NCBI GenBank assembly: GCA_021799715.1
Contig: JAJYZY010000031.1
Span: 1 to 21,337, forward strand
Source of the DNA: Planctomycetota bacterium
GTDB lineage: Bacteria > Planctomycetota > Phycisphaerae > WQYP01
Direction: 5' to 3'
Length of the DNA stretch: 21,337 nucleotides
In this document: one piece after another, positions 1-8,429 of the stretch
Numbering within the stretch: the stretch's first letter is position 1
Layout: the number at the start of each line of letters is the position of its first letter
The notes under the pieces: generated by a model
What the model saw: the letters and a program-made list of their open reading frames with translations, nothing else
Told to the model about the DNA's origin: nothing
Database searches by the model: none
Made by a program: the position numbers and the translations under genes

Positions 1-54
1 ATGGAAAGCTGGCGGAAGCGGGCCTGGGTGAATGTGGAACCTCTGCCCGCTTAG
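1..54 (+). CDS. Possible 3' end of an upstream gene (partial, unidentified)
   Basis: Frame 1 is open from the first base of the window to a TAG at 52-54 and would encode a 17-residue tail, MESWRKRAWVNVEPLPA. The first codon happens to be ATG, but no upstream sequence is available to show a ribosome binding site, so this is more likely the end of a longer gene than a complete peptide. The tail is too short to assign to any family. Frame 3 is also open across the left edge (to about 173), so even the reading frame is uncertain. Confidence 0.2.
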   Translation: MESWRKRAWVNVEPLPA

Positions 55-183
55 GCTCTCCGCATGATAAGCTTCGCGCTTTCCGCTGCCGCCCAGGCAC
101 AATGGGCGCGTGTCTCCGCGGAGCGGCTGTGGAAATCCGGCGGATGTTGCATTTTCGACGAGCCATTTATTGAGGATAATTCC

Positions 184-1002
184 ATGAAGATTGTCCGATT
201 TCTCGACGCACAGGGGCGGATGCATTTTGGCGTTCCCGATGAAAATGGGAACGCCGAGGTTATTTCCGGCGATATCCTGGGGGATTTTACCATCACGCCC
301 CGGCGGGTGGCGGTAACAAAGCTGCTGGCACCGGTTCAGGCGACGGCAATTTTCTGCATCGGCTTGAATTATCGTAAGCACGCGGCGGAGACCAATGCCA
401 AAATTCCGGATTTTCCGGTGCTTTTTTTCAAGAATCCCGCGGCGGTCCAGAATCCGGGCGATCCGGTGGAATTGCCCCGCAAACTCAACAGCGATCAGGT
501 GGATTACGAATGTGAACTGGCGATTGTCATTGGACGCAAAGCCAAAAATGTTCCCGCGGGCCGGGCACTCGAGCATGTGGCGGGATTTACGGCGGCCAAT
601 GATATCTCGGCGCGTGATTGGCAGCGGCAATGGGGCGGATCACAATGGTGTCGCGGTAAAACGTTTGATACATTTTGCCCGCTGGGACCGGTTCTGGTAA
701 CGCCCGATGAAATCGGCGATCCGGATAAATTGGACCTGCGGACACTCGTTAATGGTCGGACGCTTCAACAGTCCAACACATCTGACATGATTTTTTCGGT
801 TGGAAAAATCATCGAATTTCTTTCCGGCTCCACCACCCTGCTGCCGGGAACCGTCATCCTTACCGGAACTCCGGAAGGCGTGGGGATGGCGCGGCAACCG
901 CCGATCTGGCTGAAGCCTGGCGACAAAGTTGAAGTTGAGATCGAAAAAATCGGCACATTGACCAATCCGGTCGTGGCCGAGGCGTGCTCGGACATGTCTT
1001 GA
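184..1002 (+). CDS. Fumarylacetoacetate hydrolase (FAH) family protein
   Basis: This encodes a 272-residue cytoplasmic enzyme of the FAH superfamily, whose members hydrolyse, decarboxylate or isomerise 2-oxo acids using a divalent metal. The catalytic domain begins near residue 58 with FCIGLNYRKHAAE. The metal ligands expected for the family are visible as E109 and E111 in DYECELA and D140 in AANDISARD. RGKTFDTFCPLGP and the late TGTPEGVG motif are also typical. The N-terminal 55 residues look like the small leader domain seen in YcgM-like members. I chose ATG 184 because GAGG at 172-175 lies 8 nt upstream; the frame is open from 64 but those residues do not resemble the family. The substrate cannot be told from sequence: acylpyruvase, hydroxyhepta-diene-dioate isomerase and oxaloacetate decarboxylase relatives share these motifs. 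It heads a run of sugar-phosphate genes without an obvious pathway link. Confidence 0.88.
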   Translation: MKIVRFLDAQGRMHFGVPDENGNAEVISGDILGDFTITPRRVAVTKLLAPVQATAIFCIGLNYRKHAAETNAKIPDFPVLFFKNPAAVQNPGDPVELPRKLNSDQVDYECELAIVIGRKAKNVPAGRALEHVAGFTAANDISARDWQRQWGGSQWCRGKTFDTFCPLGPVLVTPDEIGDPDKLDLRTLVNGRTLQQSNTSDMIFSVGKIIEFLSGSTTLLPGTVILTGTPEGVGMARQPPIWLKPGDKVEVEIEKIGTLTNPVVAEACSDMS

Positions 1003-1009
1003 CTGTCAT

Positions 1010-1038
1010 TTGCATATCGCCATTGGAACTCCTAGGAT
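1010..1038 (+). promoter_or_regulatory. Weak sigma-70-like promoter before the HAD gene
   Basis: TTGCAT at 1010-1015 and TAGGAT at 1033-1038 are separated by 17 nt and lie in the 109-bp gap between the FAH and HAD genes. Only 3 of 6 and 4 of 6 positions match the consensus, so the spacing is the main support. The gap is long enough for a promoter but the genes could equally be co-transcribed. Confidence 0.22.
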
Positions 1039-1111
1039 ACATTTTGTGGGCGGGGGAAAGTTCCGGGGGCGCGTGAGTGTTTCAAACGGCCTGCAAAGAA
1101 AGCTGGTGGAT

Positions 1112-1948
1112 ATGCAGACGGGCAACGATGGAAACTCGGACAAGATTCAATTGCTGATTGCCGATGTCGATGGCACACTGGTCACCAAAGATAAAGTTCT
1201 TACACCGCGCGCAATTGCGGCCGTGGCAAACTTGAAAAGCGCGGGAATTAAATTTGCCATTACCAGTGGCCGGCCTCCACTGGGAATGCGGATGCTTATA
1301 GAACCTCTGGAGATAACCACGCCGATTTCCGCATTTAATGGGGGGCTGTTTGTAACGCCGGATTTATCCATTATTGATCAAAAAGTTTTACCCGCAAATG
1401 TGGCGGGACAGGTGGTAAAGACAATCAGCGATCATCAACTGGACGTCTGGTTGTATCGCGGCAACGACTGGTTTGCGCACAGCGAACACGGCCCGCATGT
1501 GGACAAAGAAGCGTGGACGGTAAAATTCAAGCCCAAGGTGGTTAAAAGTTTTGACGGCCTGTTGGATAATGTGGTGAAGATTGTCGGTGTCAGTGATGAT
1601 TTGGCCGCCGTGGCCCGTGCCGAATCAGACGCTCAGGAGCAACTTGGTGATCACGTATCCGCCGCCCGGTCCCAGCCCTATTATCTTGATGTGACGCATC
1701 CGCAAGCCAACAAGGGCGGCGTGGCCATGCGCTTGGCCCAGGAATTTCAGATTCCAATTTCCTCCATCGCCACCATTGGTGATATGCCCAATGACGTTCT
1801 GATGTTTGCCCATAGCGGTTTATCCATTGCCATGGGGAATGCCAACCCGGAAGTCAAACGTGCCGCCCGGAGGGTCACCAAATCCAATGAGGACGATGGC
1901 TTTGCCATTGCCGTGGAAAAATATATTCTCAAATCCGCCGCGGGATAA
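1112..1948 (+). CDS. Cof-type HAD-IIB family phosphatase
   Basis: This encodes a 278-residue haloacid dehalogenase-type hydrolase, a Mg-dependent cytoplasmic phosphatase of the Cof/YbiV class that usually acts on small sugar or nucleotide phosphates. Motif I is DVDGTL at residues 18-23 (nucleophile D18, acid/base D20). Motif II is TSGR near residue 53. The motif III lysine is probably in HPQANKGGV, and motif IV is GDMPNDVL at 223-230. A large C2B-type cap lies between motifs II and III. ATG 1112 is preferred over the upstream frame opening at 1010 because it is preceded by GGTGGA and leaves a normal-length N-terminus before motif I; GTG 1073 is an alternative. The gene sits directly upstream of gnd and zwf, so a sugar-phosphate substrate is plausible. 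Cof-family specificity is not predictable from sequence. Confidence 0.88.
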   Translation: MQTGNDGNSDKIQLLIADVDGTLVTKDKVLTPRAIAAVANLKSAGIKFAITSGRPPLGMRMLIEPLEITTPISAFNGGLFVTPDLSIIDQKVLPANVAGQVVKTISDHQLDVWLYRGNDWFAHSEHGPHVDKEAWTVKFKPKVVKSFDGLLDNVVKIVGVSDDLAAVARAESDAQEQLGDHVSAARSQPYYLDVTHPQANKGGVAMRLAQEFQIPISSIATIGDMPNDVLMFAHSGLSIAMGNANPEVKRAARRVTKSNEDDGFAIAVEKYILKSAAG

Positions 1949-1972
1949 TCAAAGCGAGCATCATACGCTGTC

Positions 1973-1998
1973 TGCCGATGCTTCGGGCATTTTCGGCA
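1973..1998 (+). promoter_or_regulatory. Hairpin/dyad just upstream of gnd
   Basis: TGCCGA (1973-1978) and TCGGCA (1993-1998) form a perfect 6-bp inverted repeat. Inside it TGC and GCA can pair around a TTCGG loop, leaving a TTT bulge. The structure ends 20 nt before the gnd start and just ahead of its AAGGA ribosome binding site. No T-run follows, so it is not a typical terminator. It may be an operator or an RNA element affecting gnd expression. Confidence 0.35.
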
Positions 1999-2018
1999 CG
2001 GTTATGAAAGGAAACAAT

Positions 2019-3044
2019 ATGGAAATGGGCATGATCGGACTGGGGCGCATGGGGGCGAATATGGTACAACGGCTCATGGCGGGGGGGCACCGCTGTGTGG
2101 TATATGATGTGAACGCAAAAAATGTGGACGACCTGCGGGCCAAGGGTGCGACCGGCACGAACACACTGGAAGACTTTGTGCGGCAAATGAGTCAGCCGTG
2201 CGTCATCTGGTTGATGGTTCCGGCCGGCGTCGTGGACGGCATGCTTGAGAAGCTTTCGCCGTTGCTCAACGCGGGTGACATCATTATTGACGGGGGAAAT
2301 TCCTATTATCATGATGACATTCGCCGCGCCAAACAATTAGAGAACCGCAAGATTCATTATGTTGATGTGGGGACTTCCGGCGGCGTGTGGGGGCTGGAGC
2401 GCGGATATTGCATGATGGTCGGCGGCGAGGCGGAGATCGTCCGGCATATTGATCCCCTGTTGGCTACTCTGGCCCCCGGTGTGAAAGCTGCGCCGCGCAC
2501 AGCGGGACGGGAAAAACTGCCGATCAGCCCGGCCGAAAACGGCTATTTGCATTGTGGTCCGCATGGAGCGGGTCATTTTGTCAAAATGGTGCATAACGGC
2601 ATTGAATATGGAATCATGGCCGCTTACGCCGAAGGGCTTAACATTCTTAAACACGCCAATGCCGGGAAAAACAAACAACAGATGGATGCGGAAACCACCC
2701 CATTAAGCAATCCGGAATATTATCAATATGATCTGAATTTGCCCGATGTAGCCGAAGTTTGGCGGCGCGGATCGGTCATCGGCTCCTGGTTGCTGGATTT
2801 AACGGCCATCGCATTGGCCAGGGATCCATCCATGGATAAGTTCGCCGGGCATGTTTCGGATTCCGGCGAGGGGCGTTGGACCATTACCGCCGCCATTGAT
2901 GAATCCGTTCCGGCCCCGGTACTTAGTGCGGCACTTTATGAACGGTTCAGTTCACGGGGCGAGGCCGAATTTGCCGATCGCCTCCTGTCCGCCATGCGGT
3001 ATGAATTTGGCGGGCATCTGGAGAAGACCAGTGGTGGCGCATAA
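2019..3044 (+). CDS. gnd: 6-phosphogluconate dehydrogenase, decarboxylating (short YqeC type)
   Basis: This catalyses oxidative decarboxylation of 6-phosphogluconate to ribulose 5-phosphate in the oxidative pentose phosphate pathway. The protein is 341 residues, far shorter than the ~470-residue E. coli enzyme and matching the YqeC/short class. The Rossmann motif is GLGRMG at 7-12. The loop after strand beta-2 reads VVYDVNAKN, with an aspartate where NADP-specific enzymes have Asn-Arg-Thr, which suggests a preference for NAD. DVGTSGGVWG and GHFVKMVHNGIEYG (catalytic K189 and N193) are the substrate-site motifs. ATG 2019 is chosen because AAGGA at 2008-2012 sits 6 nt upstream; ATG 2004, in frame, would add MKGNN but lacks such a site. 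The gene is followed after 46 nt by zwf, and the two are probably co-transcribed. Confidence 0.94.
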   Translation: MEMGMIGLGRMGANMVQRLMAGGHRCVVYDVNAKNVDDLRAKGATGTNTLEDFVRQMSQPCVIWLMVPAGVVDGMLEKLSPLLNAGDIIIDGGNSYYHDDIRRAKQLENRKIHYVDVGTSGGVWGLERGYCMMVGGEAEIVRHIDPLLATLAPGVKAAPRTAGREKLPISPAENGYLHCGPHGAGHFVKMVHNGIEYGIMAAYAEGLNILKHANAGKNKQQMDAETTPLSNPEYYQYDLNLPDVAEVWRRGSVIGSWLLDLTAIALARDPSMDKFAGHVSDSGEGRWTITAAIDESVPAPVLSAALYERFSSRGEAEFADRLLSAMRYEFGGHLEKTSGGA

Positions 3045-3090
3045 AACAGGTTTCACCGGTTCGTAAACCACTGAAACAAGGAGAATGGCT

Positions 3091-4482
3091 TTGGTCGAGC
3101 AAGCGGATGCATTGGTGTTCTTCGGTGCGACCGGAGATTTGGCGTATAAGAAAATTTTCCCGTCATTGCAATCCATGATACGGCACGGGCGGCTGAATAT
3201 GCCCGTGATCGGTGTGGCCAAACAGGGCTGGAATCTTGAGCAGTTCAAGGCCCGCGCCAAAGCTTCTCTGGATGAACATGGCGGTGGAGCGGATTCGGAA
3301 ATATTAAAAAAGCTGTTTTCGCTGCTTAAATATGTCGATGGTGATTATCAGAATCCGGAAACATTTCAGAACTTGCGACACATGCTCAACGGCGCGAAGC
3401 ATCCCATGCATTATCTGGCCATCCCGCCGAGCATGTTTGCCACTGTTGGCGCGGGGTTGGCAAAATCCGGATGCAATCACGGCGCGAGAATCGTTGTGGA
3501 AAAGCCGTTTGGGCGGAGCTTGAATTCCGCCAGGCAACTCAATGCGACACTGCGCGAATATTTCCCGGAAGAGGCCATTTTCCGTATTGACCATTATCTC
3601 GGAAAGGAACCGGTGCAGAGTCTTTTGTATTCCCGGTTTGCCAACGCGGTTCTTGAACCGCTATGGAACCGCAATTACATTGCCTCAGTTCAAATTACCA
3701 TGGCGGAGAATATAGGGGTGCAGGGACGGGGTAGCTTTTATGAGGAAGCGGGGGCCATTCGTGATGTGCTGCAAAACCACATCATGCAACTTATTGCGTG
3801 TCTGGCCATGGAACCACCGGCCGGCGAAGGCGAACCGCTGCGCGATGAGCGAGCCAAAGCGCTGACGCTGGTGCGCACGCTGGCTGAATCGGATGTGGTG
3901 CGGGGACAATTTGCGGGTTATCGTGATGAGAAAGGCGTGGCCGCGGATTCGACCGTTGAAACGTTTGCCGCCGTGCGGTTGTGGATTGATTCCTGGCGCT
4001 GGGCGGGTGTGCCATTTTACATTCGTGTCGGCAAGTGCCTGCCGATATCGTGTACTGAAATCATTGTGGACTTCAAAAAGCCGCCGCAGCGTGTTTTTCA
4101 TGAAAACAATATCGGTCGCAGCAATCACCTGCGGTTCCGGGTCAGTCCGGAAGTCGTTCTGGCCATGGGCGTGCGGGTAAAAAAAATCGGCGAGTCGCTG
4201 GAGGGTACGAGTGTGGAACTTATTGCCCAACGCCATCCCCATGACGAGATGCAACCTTATGAACGGCTCTTACTGGATGCGGCATGCGGGAAGGCTGATT
4301 TTTTTGCCCGTGAAGATCAGGTGGAGGAAGCCTGGCGAATTGTCGATCCTATACTGGGCAACGCTACGCCGGTTTTCGCCTATCAGGCCGGTACATGGGG
4401 ACCTCCGGAAGCCCAAACGCTGCTGGATGAGGGTGTGGCGTGGCGTGATCCGTGCGACGAATCGGAAGACCCGGACGCGTAA
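3091..4482 (+). CDS. zwf: Glucose-6-phosphate 1-dehydrogenase
   Basis: This oxidises glucose 6-phosphate to 6-phosphogluconolactone, the first step of the oxidative pentose phosphate pathway. With the TTG start the protein is 463 residues, slightly below the usual ~490. The N-terminal coenzyme motif FFGATGDLAYKK, the EKPFGRS motif and the active-site signature RIDHYLGKE (about residues 165-173, with the catalytic histidine) are all present. Start choice: AAGGAG at 3078-3083 leaves only 1 nt before ATG 3085, which is too close, but 7 nt before the in-frame TTG at 3091. TTG gives MVEQADALVFFGATGD, a normal N-terminus, so TTG 3091 is preferred and ATG 3085 is the alternative. It lies between gnd and tal. 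No 6-phosphogluconolactonase gene is present in the window to link its product to Gnd. Confidence 0.95.
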   Translation: MVEQADALVFFGATGDLAYKKIFPSLQSMIRHGRLNMPVIGVAKQGWNLEQFKARAKASLDEHGGGADSEILKKLFSLLKYVDGDYQNPETFQNLRHMLNGAKHPMHYLAIPPSMFATVGAGLAKSGCNHGARIVVEKPFGRSLNSARQLNATLREYFPEEAIFRIDHYLGKEPVQSLLYSRFANAVLEPLWNRNYIASVQITMAENIGVQGRGSFYEEAGAIRDVLQNHIMQLIACLAMEPPAGEGEPLRDERAKALTLVRTLAESDVVRGQFAGYRDEKGVAADSTVETFAAVRLWIDSWRWAGVPFYIRVGKCLPISCTEIIVDFKKPPQRVFHENNIGRSNHLRFRVSPEVVLAMGVRVKKIGESLEGTSVELIAQRHPHDEMQPYERLLLDAACGKADFFAREDQVEEAWRIVDPILGNATPVFAYQAGTWGPPEAQTLLDEGVAWRDPCDESEDPDA

Positions 4483-4668
4483 GGCCGGGAAGATGTCCCG
4501 TTATTCCGTTGAGTCGGGACGAAAATGGCGTTGGCCGGTACGGAAGGTTTTCCTGGTACCAGCGCGGTGATAGAATGACACATCAGGTTGCATGATGGAA
4601 TGGCCGAGGTTCATTCAAACCGCCGTTGCGGATGGAATCAAGCTCGGTATTTTGACAAAGGTGTTAAT

Positions 4669-5778
4669 ATGAACGCTGAAAACAAAACGCCACCCACCCG
4701 TGAGTTGCATGATCTGGGCCAGAGTATCTGGTTGGATAATATCACCCGCAAATTACTTACCAGCGGCACGCTGAAGCGGTATATTCGTGATCTATCGGTT
4801 ACGGGACTTACCAGCAACCCCACTATCTTTGATCATGCCATCAGTAAATCTGATTTTTACGATCAGGCCATTCGTGCCCTGCATGATGCCGGCACCACTG
4901 CGCCGGAAGCGATTTTTTTCAGCTTGGCCATTGAAGATTTACAGCATGCCGCGGACTTGTTCCGTCCGGTTTATGATCAGACGCGGGGGGTCGATGGCTT
5001 TGTATCTTTAGAGGTGTCTCCCGTGCTGGCCTATGATACAGCCAATACACTCGCCGCCGCGAAGGAACTCTTCAGCCGGGCCAAACGGCCCAACCTGTTT
5101 ATTAAAATTCCCGGCACCACCGAAGGTCTTCCGGCAATTGAGGAAGCCATTTTCAGTGGCATCCCGGTTAACGTCACACTCTTATTCTCTGCACAACATT
5201 ACATGGCGGCTGCCGATGCCTATACGCGCGGCATCCAACGGCGCGTTGCGGCCGGGCTGGACCCGCGGGTGGCTTCCGTGGCGTCGGTATTTATCAGCCG
5301 CTGGGACAAAGCCGTCATGGGCAAGGTTCCCGAAACGCTGCGCAACAAACTCGGCGTGGCGGTTGGATATAAAACGTATAAAGCATATCGTGATCTTCTC
5401 GCCGGTGAACAATGGCGGAAGCTCATTGCCGCCGGTGCCATGCCGCAGCGCTTGCTCTGGGCCAGTACTGGAACGAAAGATCCGGCCGCGCCCGACACGT
5501 TTTATATCACCGCATTGGCCGCGCCGGACACGGTCAACACCATGCCGGAAGAAACACTGCTGGCCTTTGCAGACCACGGTAAAGTGGGTTCAGCCATGGG
5601 AACGGATGTAACCGATGCCGATGCGGTTCTCCAGCGGTTCGCCGAGGCGGGATTCACCGTGGATAAACTCGGAGCGCAATTGCAGAAGGAGGGGGCGGAA
5701 TCGTTCGTCAAATCATGGAATGATCTCCTTGCCGTTGTTGGCCGCAGAAGTTCCGCGCTTGCGGCGGCGGCCTCCTGA
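4669..5778 (+). CDS. tal: Transaldolase
   Basis: This transfers a dihydroxyacetone unit between sedoheptulose 7-phosphate and glyceraldehyde 3-phosphate, making erythrose 4-phosphate and fructose 6-phosphate in the non-oxidative pentose phosphate pathway. The 369-residue length matches the larger subfamily known from actinobacteria and from Tal-Pgi fusions. Family motifs are LTSNPTIFDHAI near residue 46, DGFVSLEVSP, and NLFIKIPGT with the Schiff-base lysine at K146, followed by GIPVNVTLLFS. ATG 4669 has AAAGGTG at 4657-4663 as ribosome binding site; the open frame from 4588 adds unrelated residues. A 186-bp gap separates it from zwf. pgi follows 32 nt downstream, the same pair that is fused in some bacteria. 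Erythrose 4-phosphate also feeds the shikimate pathway, where the downstream aroDE acts. Confidence 0.94.
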   Translation: MNAENKTPPTRELHDLGQSIWLDNITRKLLTSGTLKRYIRDLSVTGLTSNPTIFDHAISKSDFYDQAIRALHDAGTTAPEAIFFSLAIEDLQHAADLFRPVYDQTRGVDGFVSLEVSPVLAYDTANTLAAAKELFSRAKRPNLFIKIPGTTEGLPAIEEAIFSGIPVNVTLLFSAQHYMAAADAYTRGIQRRVAAGLDPRVASVASVFISRWDKAVMGKVPETLRNKLGVAVGYKTYKAYRDLLAGEQWRKLIAAGAMPQRLLWASTGTKDPAAPDTFYITALAAPDTVNTMPEETLLAFADHGKVGSAMGTDVTDADAVLQRFAEAGFTVDKLGAQLQKEGAESFVKSWNDLLAVVGRRSSALAAAAS

Positions 5779-5810
5779 ATTTCAAAATTTAGCTTTTAAT
5801 GGAGTCAATA

Positions 5811-7490
5811 ATGTCCACAGCAAGTGCGCCGGTCGTCGATGCAAAAATGGCGATCCCGTTAACCACCCGTCCCGCATTTCAATCGCTGACGAAACATCTT
5901 CAGGCCGTCGGCGGCCTGCACCTGCGGGATATCTTTGCCGCGGATCCGAATCGCGCCGAACGCTTCAACGTGGAGGCGGCGGGGCTGTTTTTGGATTATT
6001 CCAAAAACCGCATTACCGATGAGACCTTTACGCTACTGCTGGATCTGGCCCGGCAATCCGGGGTGCCGGAGCATATTGCGGCAGTGTTTTCGGGTGAAAA
6101 AATCAATATTACCGAGAATCGCTCGGTGTTGCATGTGGCCCTGCGATCGGCGCGCACGGATACGTATCTCTCGGACGGGCAGAATGTTGTACCGGAAGTG
6201 CATGATGTGCTGGATCGCATGGCCGCATTTTCCAGCCGCGTGCGGTCCGGCGAATGGAAAGGCTTCACCGGCAAGCCCATTCGCAACGTTGTGAACATCG
6301 GCATCGGCGGATCGGATTTAGGCCCGGTCATGGCCTACGAGGCGTTGCGCCATTATTCGCGGCGCGACATGACTTTCCGTTTCGTTTCCAATATTGACGG
6401 CACGGATTTCGCCGAGGCCACGCGTGATCTCGCGCCGGATGAAACGCTGTTTATTATTTCTTCCAAAACGTTCACCACGCTTGAAACCATGACCAACGGC
6501 CACACCGCGCGAAATTGGCTGCTGGCGGAAGCAAAAGATACCGCGCATATTGCCAAACATTTTGTCGCGGTTTCCACCAATGCCAAGGAAGTCACAGCGT
6601 TTGGAATTGATGCCGCCAACATGTTTGGCTTCTGGGATTGGGTCGGTGGGAGATATTCCATGGATTCCGCGATCGGCTTGTCAACAATGCTGGCGGTGGG
6701 GCCGGAACAATTCGCAAAACTGCTTTCCGGCTTTCGCGACATGGATACGCATTTCCGCACCGCGCCGCTGGAACGCAACATGCCGGTTATCATGGGGCTG
6801 CTGTCCGTCTGGTACAACAATTTTTTCGGTGCCCAAAGTGTGGCGGTGCTGCCGTATGATCAGTACCTCAAGCGCTTCCCCGCATATTTGCAGCAATTGA
6901 CGATGGAATCCAACGGCAAGAGCATTACGCTCTCCGGCCGGCGGGTGGATTATGAAACCGGCCCGATTTTCTGGGGGGAGCCTGGAACCAATGGCCAGCA
7001 TTCGTTTTATCAGTTGATCCACCAGGGCACCAAGCTGATTCCGTGCGACTTTATCGGCTTTGCCCAATCGCACAATCCACTGGGCAATCATCATGATCTG
7101 CTGATGGCCAACGTTTTTGCGCAGGCGGAGGCGCTGGCGTTTGGAAAAACCGAAGATCAGGTTCGTCGGGAAGGCACGCCGGAATGGCTTGTGCCGCATC
7201 GGAGCTTTGATGGTAATCGCCCCAGCAATGTAATTCTGGCAAAACAATTAACGCCTGAAATTCTCGGCGCTCTGGTGGCCCTGTATGAGCATTCCGTATT
7301 TACGCAGGGCGTAATATTTTCCGTTGATTCATTTGATCAATGGGGCGTGGAACTCGGTAAAGTGCTGGCGAAGAAAATCGCCGCGGAGCTGTCCGCTTCC
7401 GATGATGCCGGCTTACAACACGACGCGTCCACCAATGCCCTGATTCGCCGCTACCGCCGCGACAAGGCCTCATCCGGGTCAAACGCGTGA
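5811..7490 (+). CDS. pgi: Glucose-6-phosphate isomerase
   Basis: This interconverts glucose 6-phosphate and fructose 6-phosphate, joining glycolysis to the pentose phosphate genes next to it. The protein is 559 residues (E. coli 549). Visible motifs are [23 protein letters not shown], the first family signature [21 protein letters not shown] with the catalytic glutamate E366, [10 protein letters not shown] with the catalytic histidine H397 (31 residues later, as in E. coli E355/H386), and the second signature ending [10 protein letters not shown] with the catalytic lysine K517. ATG 5811 is preferred because GGAG at 5801-5804 lies 6 nt upstream. ATG 5799 is in frame but its own upstream region has no such site. 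Confidence 0.96.
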   Translation: MSTASAPVVDAKMAIPLTTRPAFQSLTKHLQAVGGLHLRDIFAADPNRAERFNVEAAGLFLDYSKNRITDETFTLLLDLARQSGVPEHIAAVFSGEKINITENRSVLHVALRSARTDTYLSDGQNVVPEVHDVLDRMAAFSSRVRSGEWKGFTGKPIRNVVNIGIGGSDLGPVMAYEALRHYSRRDMTFRFVSNIDGTDFAEATRDLAPDETLFIISSKTFTTLETMTNGHTARNWLLAEAKDTAHIAKHFVAVSTNAKEVTAFGIDAANMFGFWDWVGGRYSMDSAIGLSTMLAVGPEQFAKLLSGFRDMDTHFRTAPLERNMPVIMGLLSVWYNNFFGAQSVAVLPYDQYLKRFPAYLQQLTMESNGKSITLSGRRVDYETGPIFWGEPGTNGQHSFYQLIHQGTKLIPCDFIGFAQSHNPLGNHHDLLMANVFAQAEALAFGKTEDQVRREGTPEWLVPHRSFDGNRPSNVILAKQLTPEILGALVALYEHSVFTQGVIFSVDSFDQWGVELGKVLAKKIAAELSASDDAGLQHDASTNALIRRYRRDKASSGSNA

Positions 7491-7515
7491 TGTCCAACAT
7501 GCAGGAGGCAACGAT

Positions 7516-8427
7516 ATGATCGGTGGTTATAACAAACGTCTTTATATTCTGCCGTTTGATCATCGGCACTCTTATGGATCGGAGGTTTTTGGCTACCAAG
7601 AACCCATGACCGCCGCGCAAAGAGATGACATCGCCCAGAGTAAAGCTGTAATTTACAGTGGTTTTAAGGCCGCCATCGAAGCCGGTGTGCCGCGGGAAAA
7701 TGCGGGCCTGCTAGTGGACGAGGAATTTGGCACCGCAATTCTCGAAGAAGCCCGCGATCATGGTTACATTACCTGTTTGTCAACTGAAAAAAGCGGTCAG
7801 CATGAGTTTGATTTTGAATATGGCGACGCCTTTGCCGCGCACATTGAAAAATTCAATCCCACATTTGCCAAAGTGCTGGTGCGGTACAATCCGCAAGGCG
7901 ATGCGGACGGCAATGCGCGGCAAATCAGCCGGTTAAAACAACTTTCTGATTACCTTGCCGCTTCCAGACGGCATTTCATGTTCGAACTTCTGGTTCCGGC
8001 GGAAAAATCCCAACTCCAGCGAATGGGTGGAGATGTTCACGCTTACGATCTTAAACTGCGCCCCGGTCTGATGAAACAGGCAATCGAGGAACTCCAGAAT
8101 GCGGGTGTCGAGCCGGACGTATTGAAAATTGAAGGTTTGGATCGTGCGGATGATTGCCGGATGATCGCCGCGTCGGCCCGACGCGGCGGACGCAACAACG
8201 TTGGCTGCATTATTCTTGGGCGGGGGGAAAATGAAGCCAAAGTCATTGAGTGGCTTACCACGGCGGCGGCGGTTCCAGGCTTTATCGGCTTTGCCGTAGG
8301 CCGTTCCAGTTTCCTGCAAACCATTATCGATCTTCGCGCGGGCAAAATAAGCCGTGGACAGGCGGTGCGGCAAATCAGCGATAAATTCATGCAATGGGTG
8401 GGTGTGTTTGATAAGGCGGCAACCTGA
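7516..8427 (+). CDS. DUF2090-family protein, putative class I aldolase (IolC C-terminal-like)
   Basis: A 303-residue protein matching the DUF2090 family throughout: LYILPFDHRHSYGSEVFG at the N-terminus, LVDEEFGTAIL, TEKSGQHEFDFEYG, FAKVLVRYNPQGD, FMFELLVPA, YDLKLRPGLM, DVLKIEGLD and GCIILGRGENE. In other bacteria this domain forms the C-terminal half of bifunctional IolC proteins, where it resembles class I aldolases of the LacD/tagatose-bisphosphate type. K204 in DVLKIEGL sits where such aldolases carry their Schiff-base lysine, so an aldolase acting on a keto sugar phosphate is a reasonable inference. No kinase domain is attached, and no inositol genes are nearby. A strong AGGAGG at 7503-7508 lies 7 nt before the ATG. 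The gene follows pgi by 25 nt and precedes nfo by 2 nt, so it probably belongs to the pentose phosphate operon. The physiological substrate is unknown. Confidence 0.85.
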   Translation: MIGGYNKRLYILPFDHRHSYGSEVFGYQEPMTAAQRDDIAQSKAVIYSGFKAAIEAGVPRENAGLLVDEEFGTAILEEARDHGYITCLSTEKSGQHEFDFEYGDAFAAHIEKFNPTFAKVLVRYNPQGDADGNARQISRLKQLSDYLAASRRHFMFELLVPAEKSQLQRMGGDVHAYDLKLRPGLMKQAIEELQNAGVEPDVLKIEGLDRADDCRMIAASARRGGRNNVGCIILGRGENEAKVIEWLTTAAAVPGFIGFAVGRSSFLQTIIDLRAGKISRGQAVRQISDKFMQWVGVFDKAAT

Positions 8428-8429
8428 CC

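Noticed and set aside
64..183. N-terminal extension of the FAH gene that looks like a signal peptide (MISFALSAAAQAQ)
   Set aside because: FAH enzymes are cytoplasmic, the region after it is not like the family, and ATG 184 has a proper ribosome binding site.
4495..4520. Inverted repeat GTCCCG/CGGGAC after zwf as a terminator
   Set aside because: Only 6 bp with a 14-nt loop and no T-run follows. The 186-bp zwf-tal gap otherwise shows nothing I can support.
4652..4657. TTGACA just upstream of tal as a -35 box
   Set aside because: The matching -10 would fall inside the tal coding region and no TATAAT-like sequence is there.
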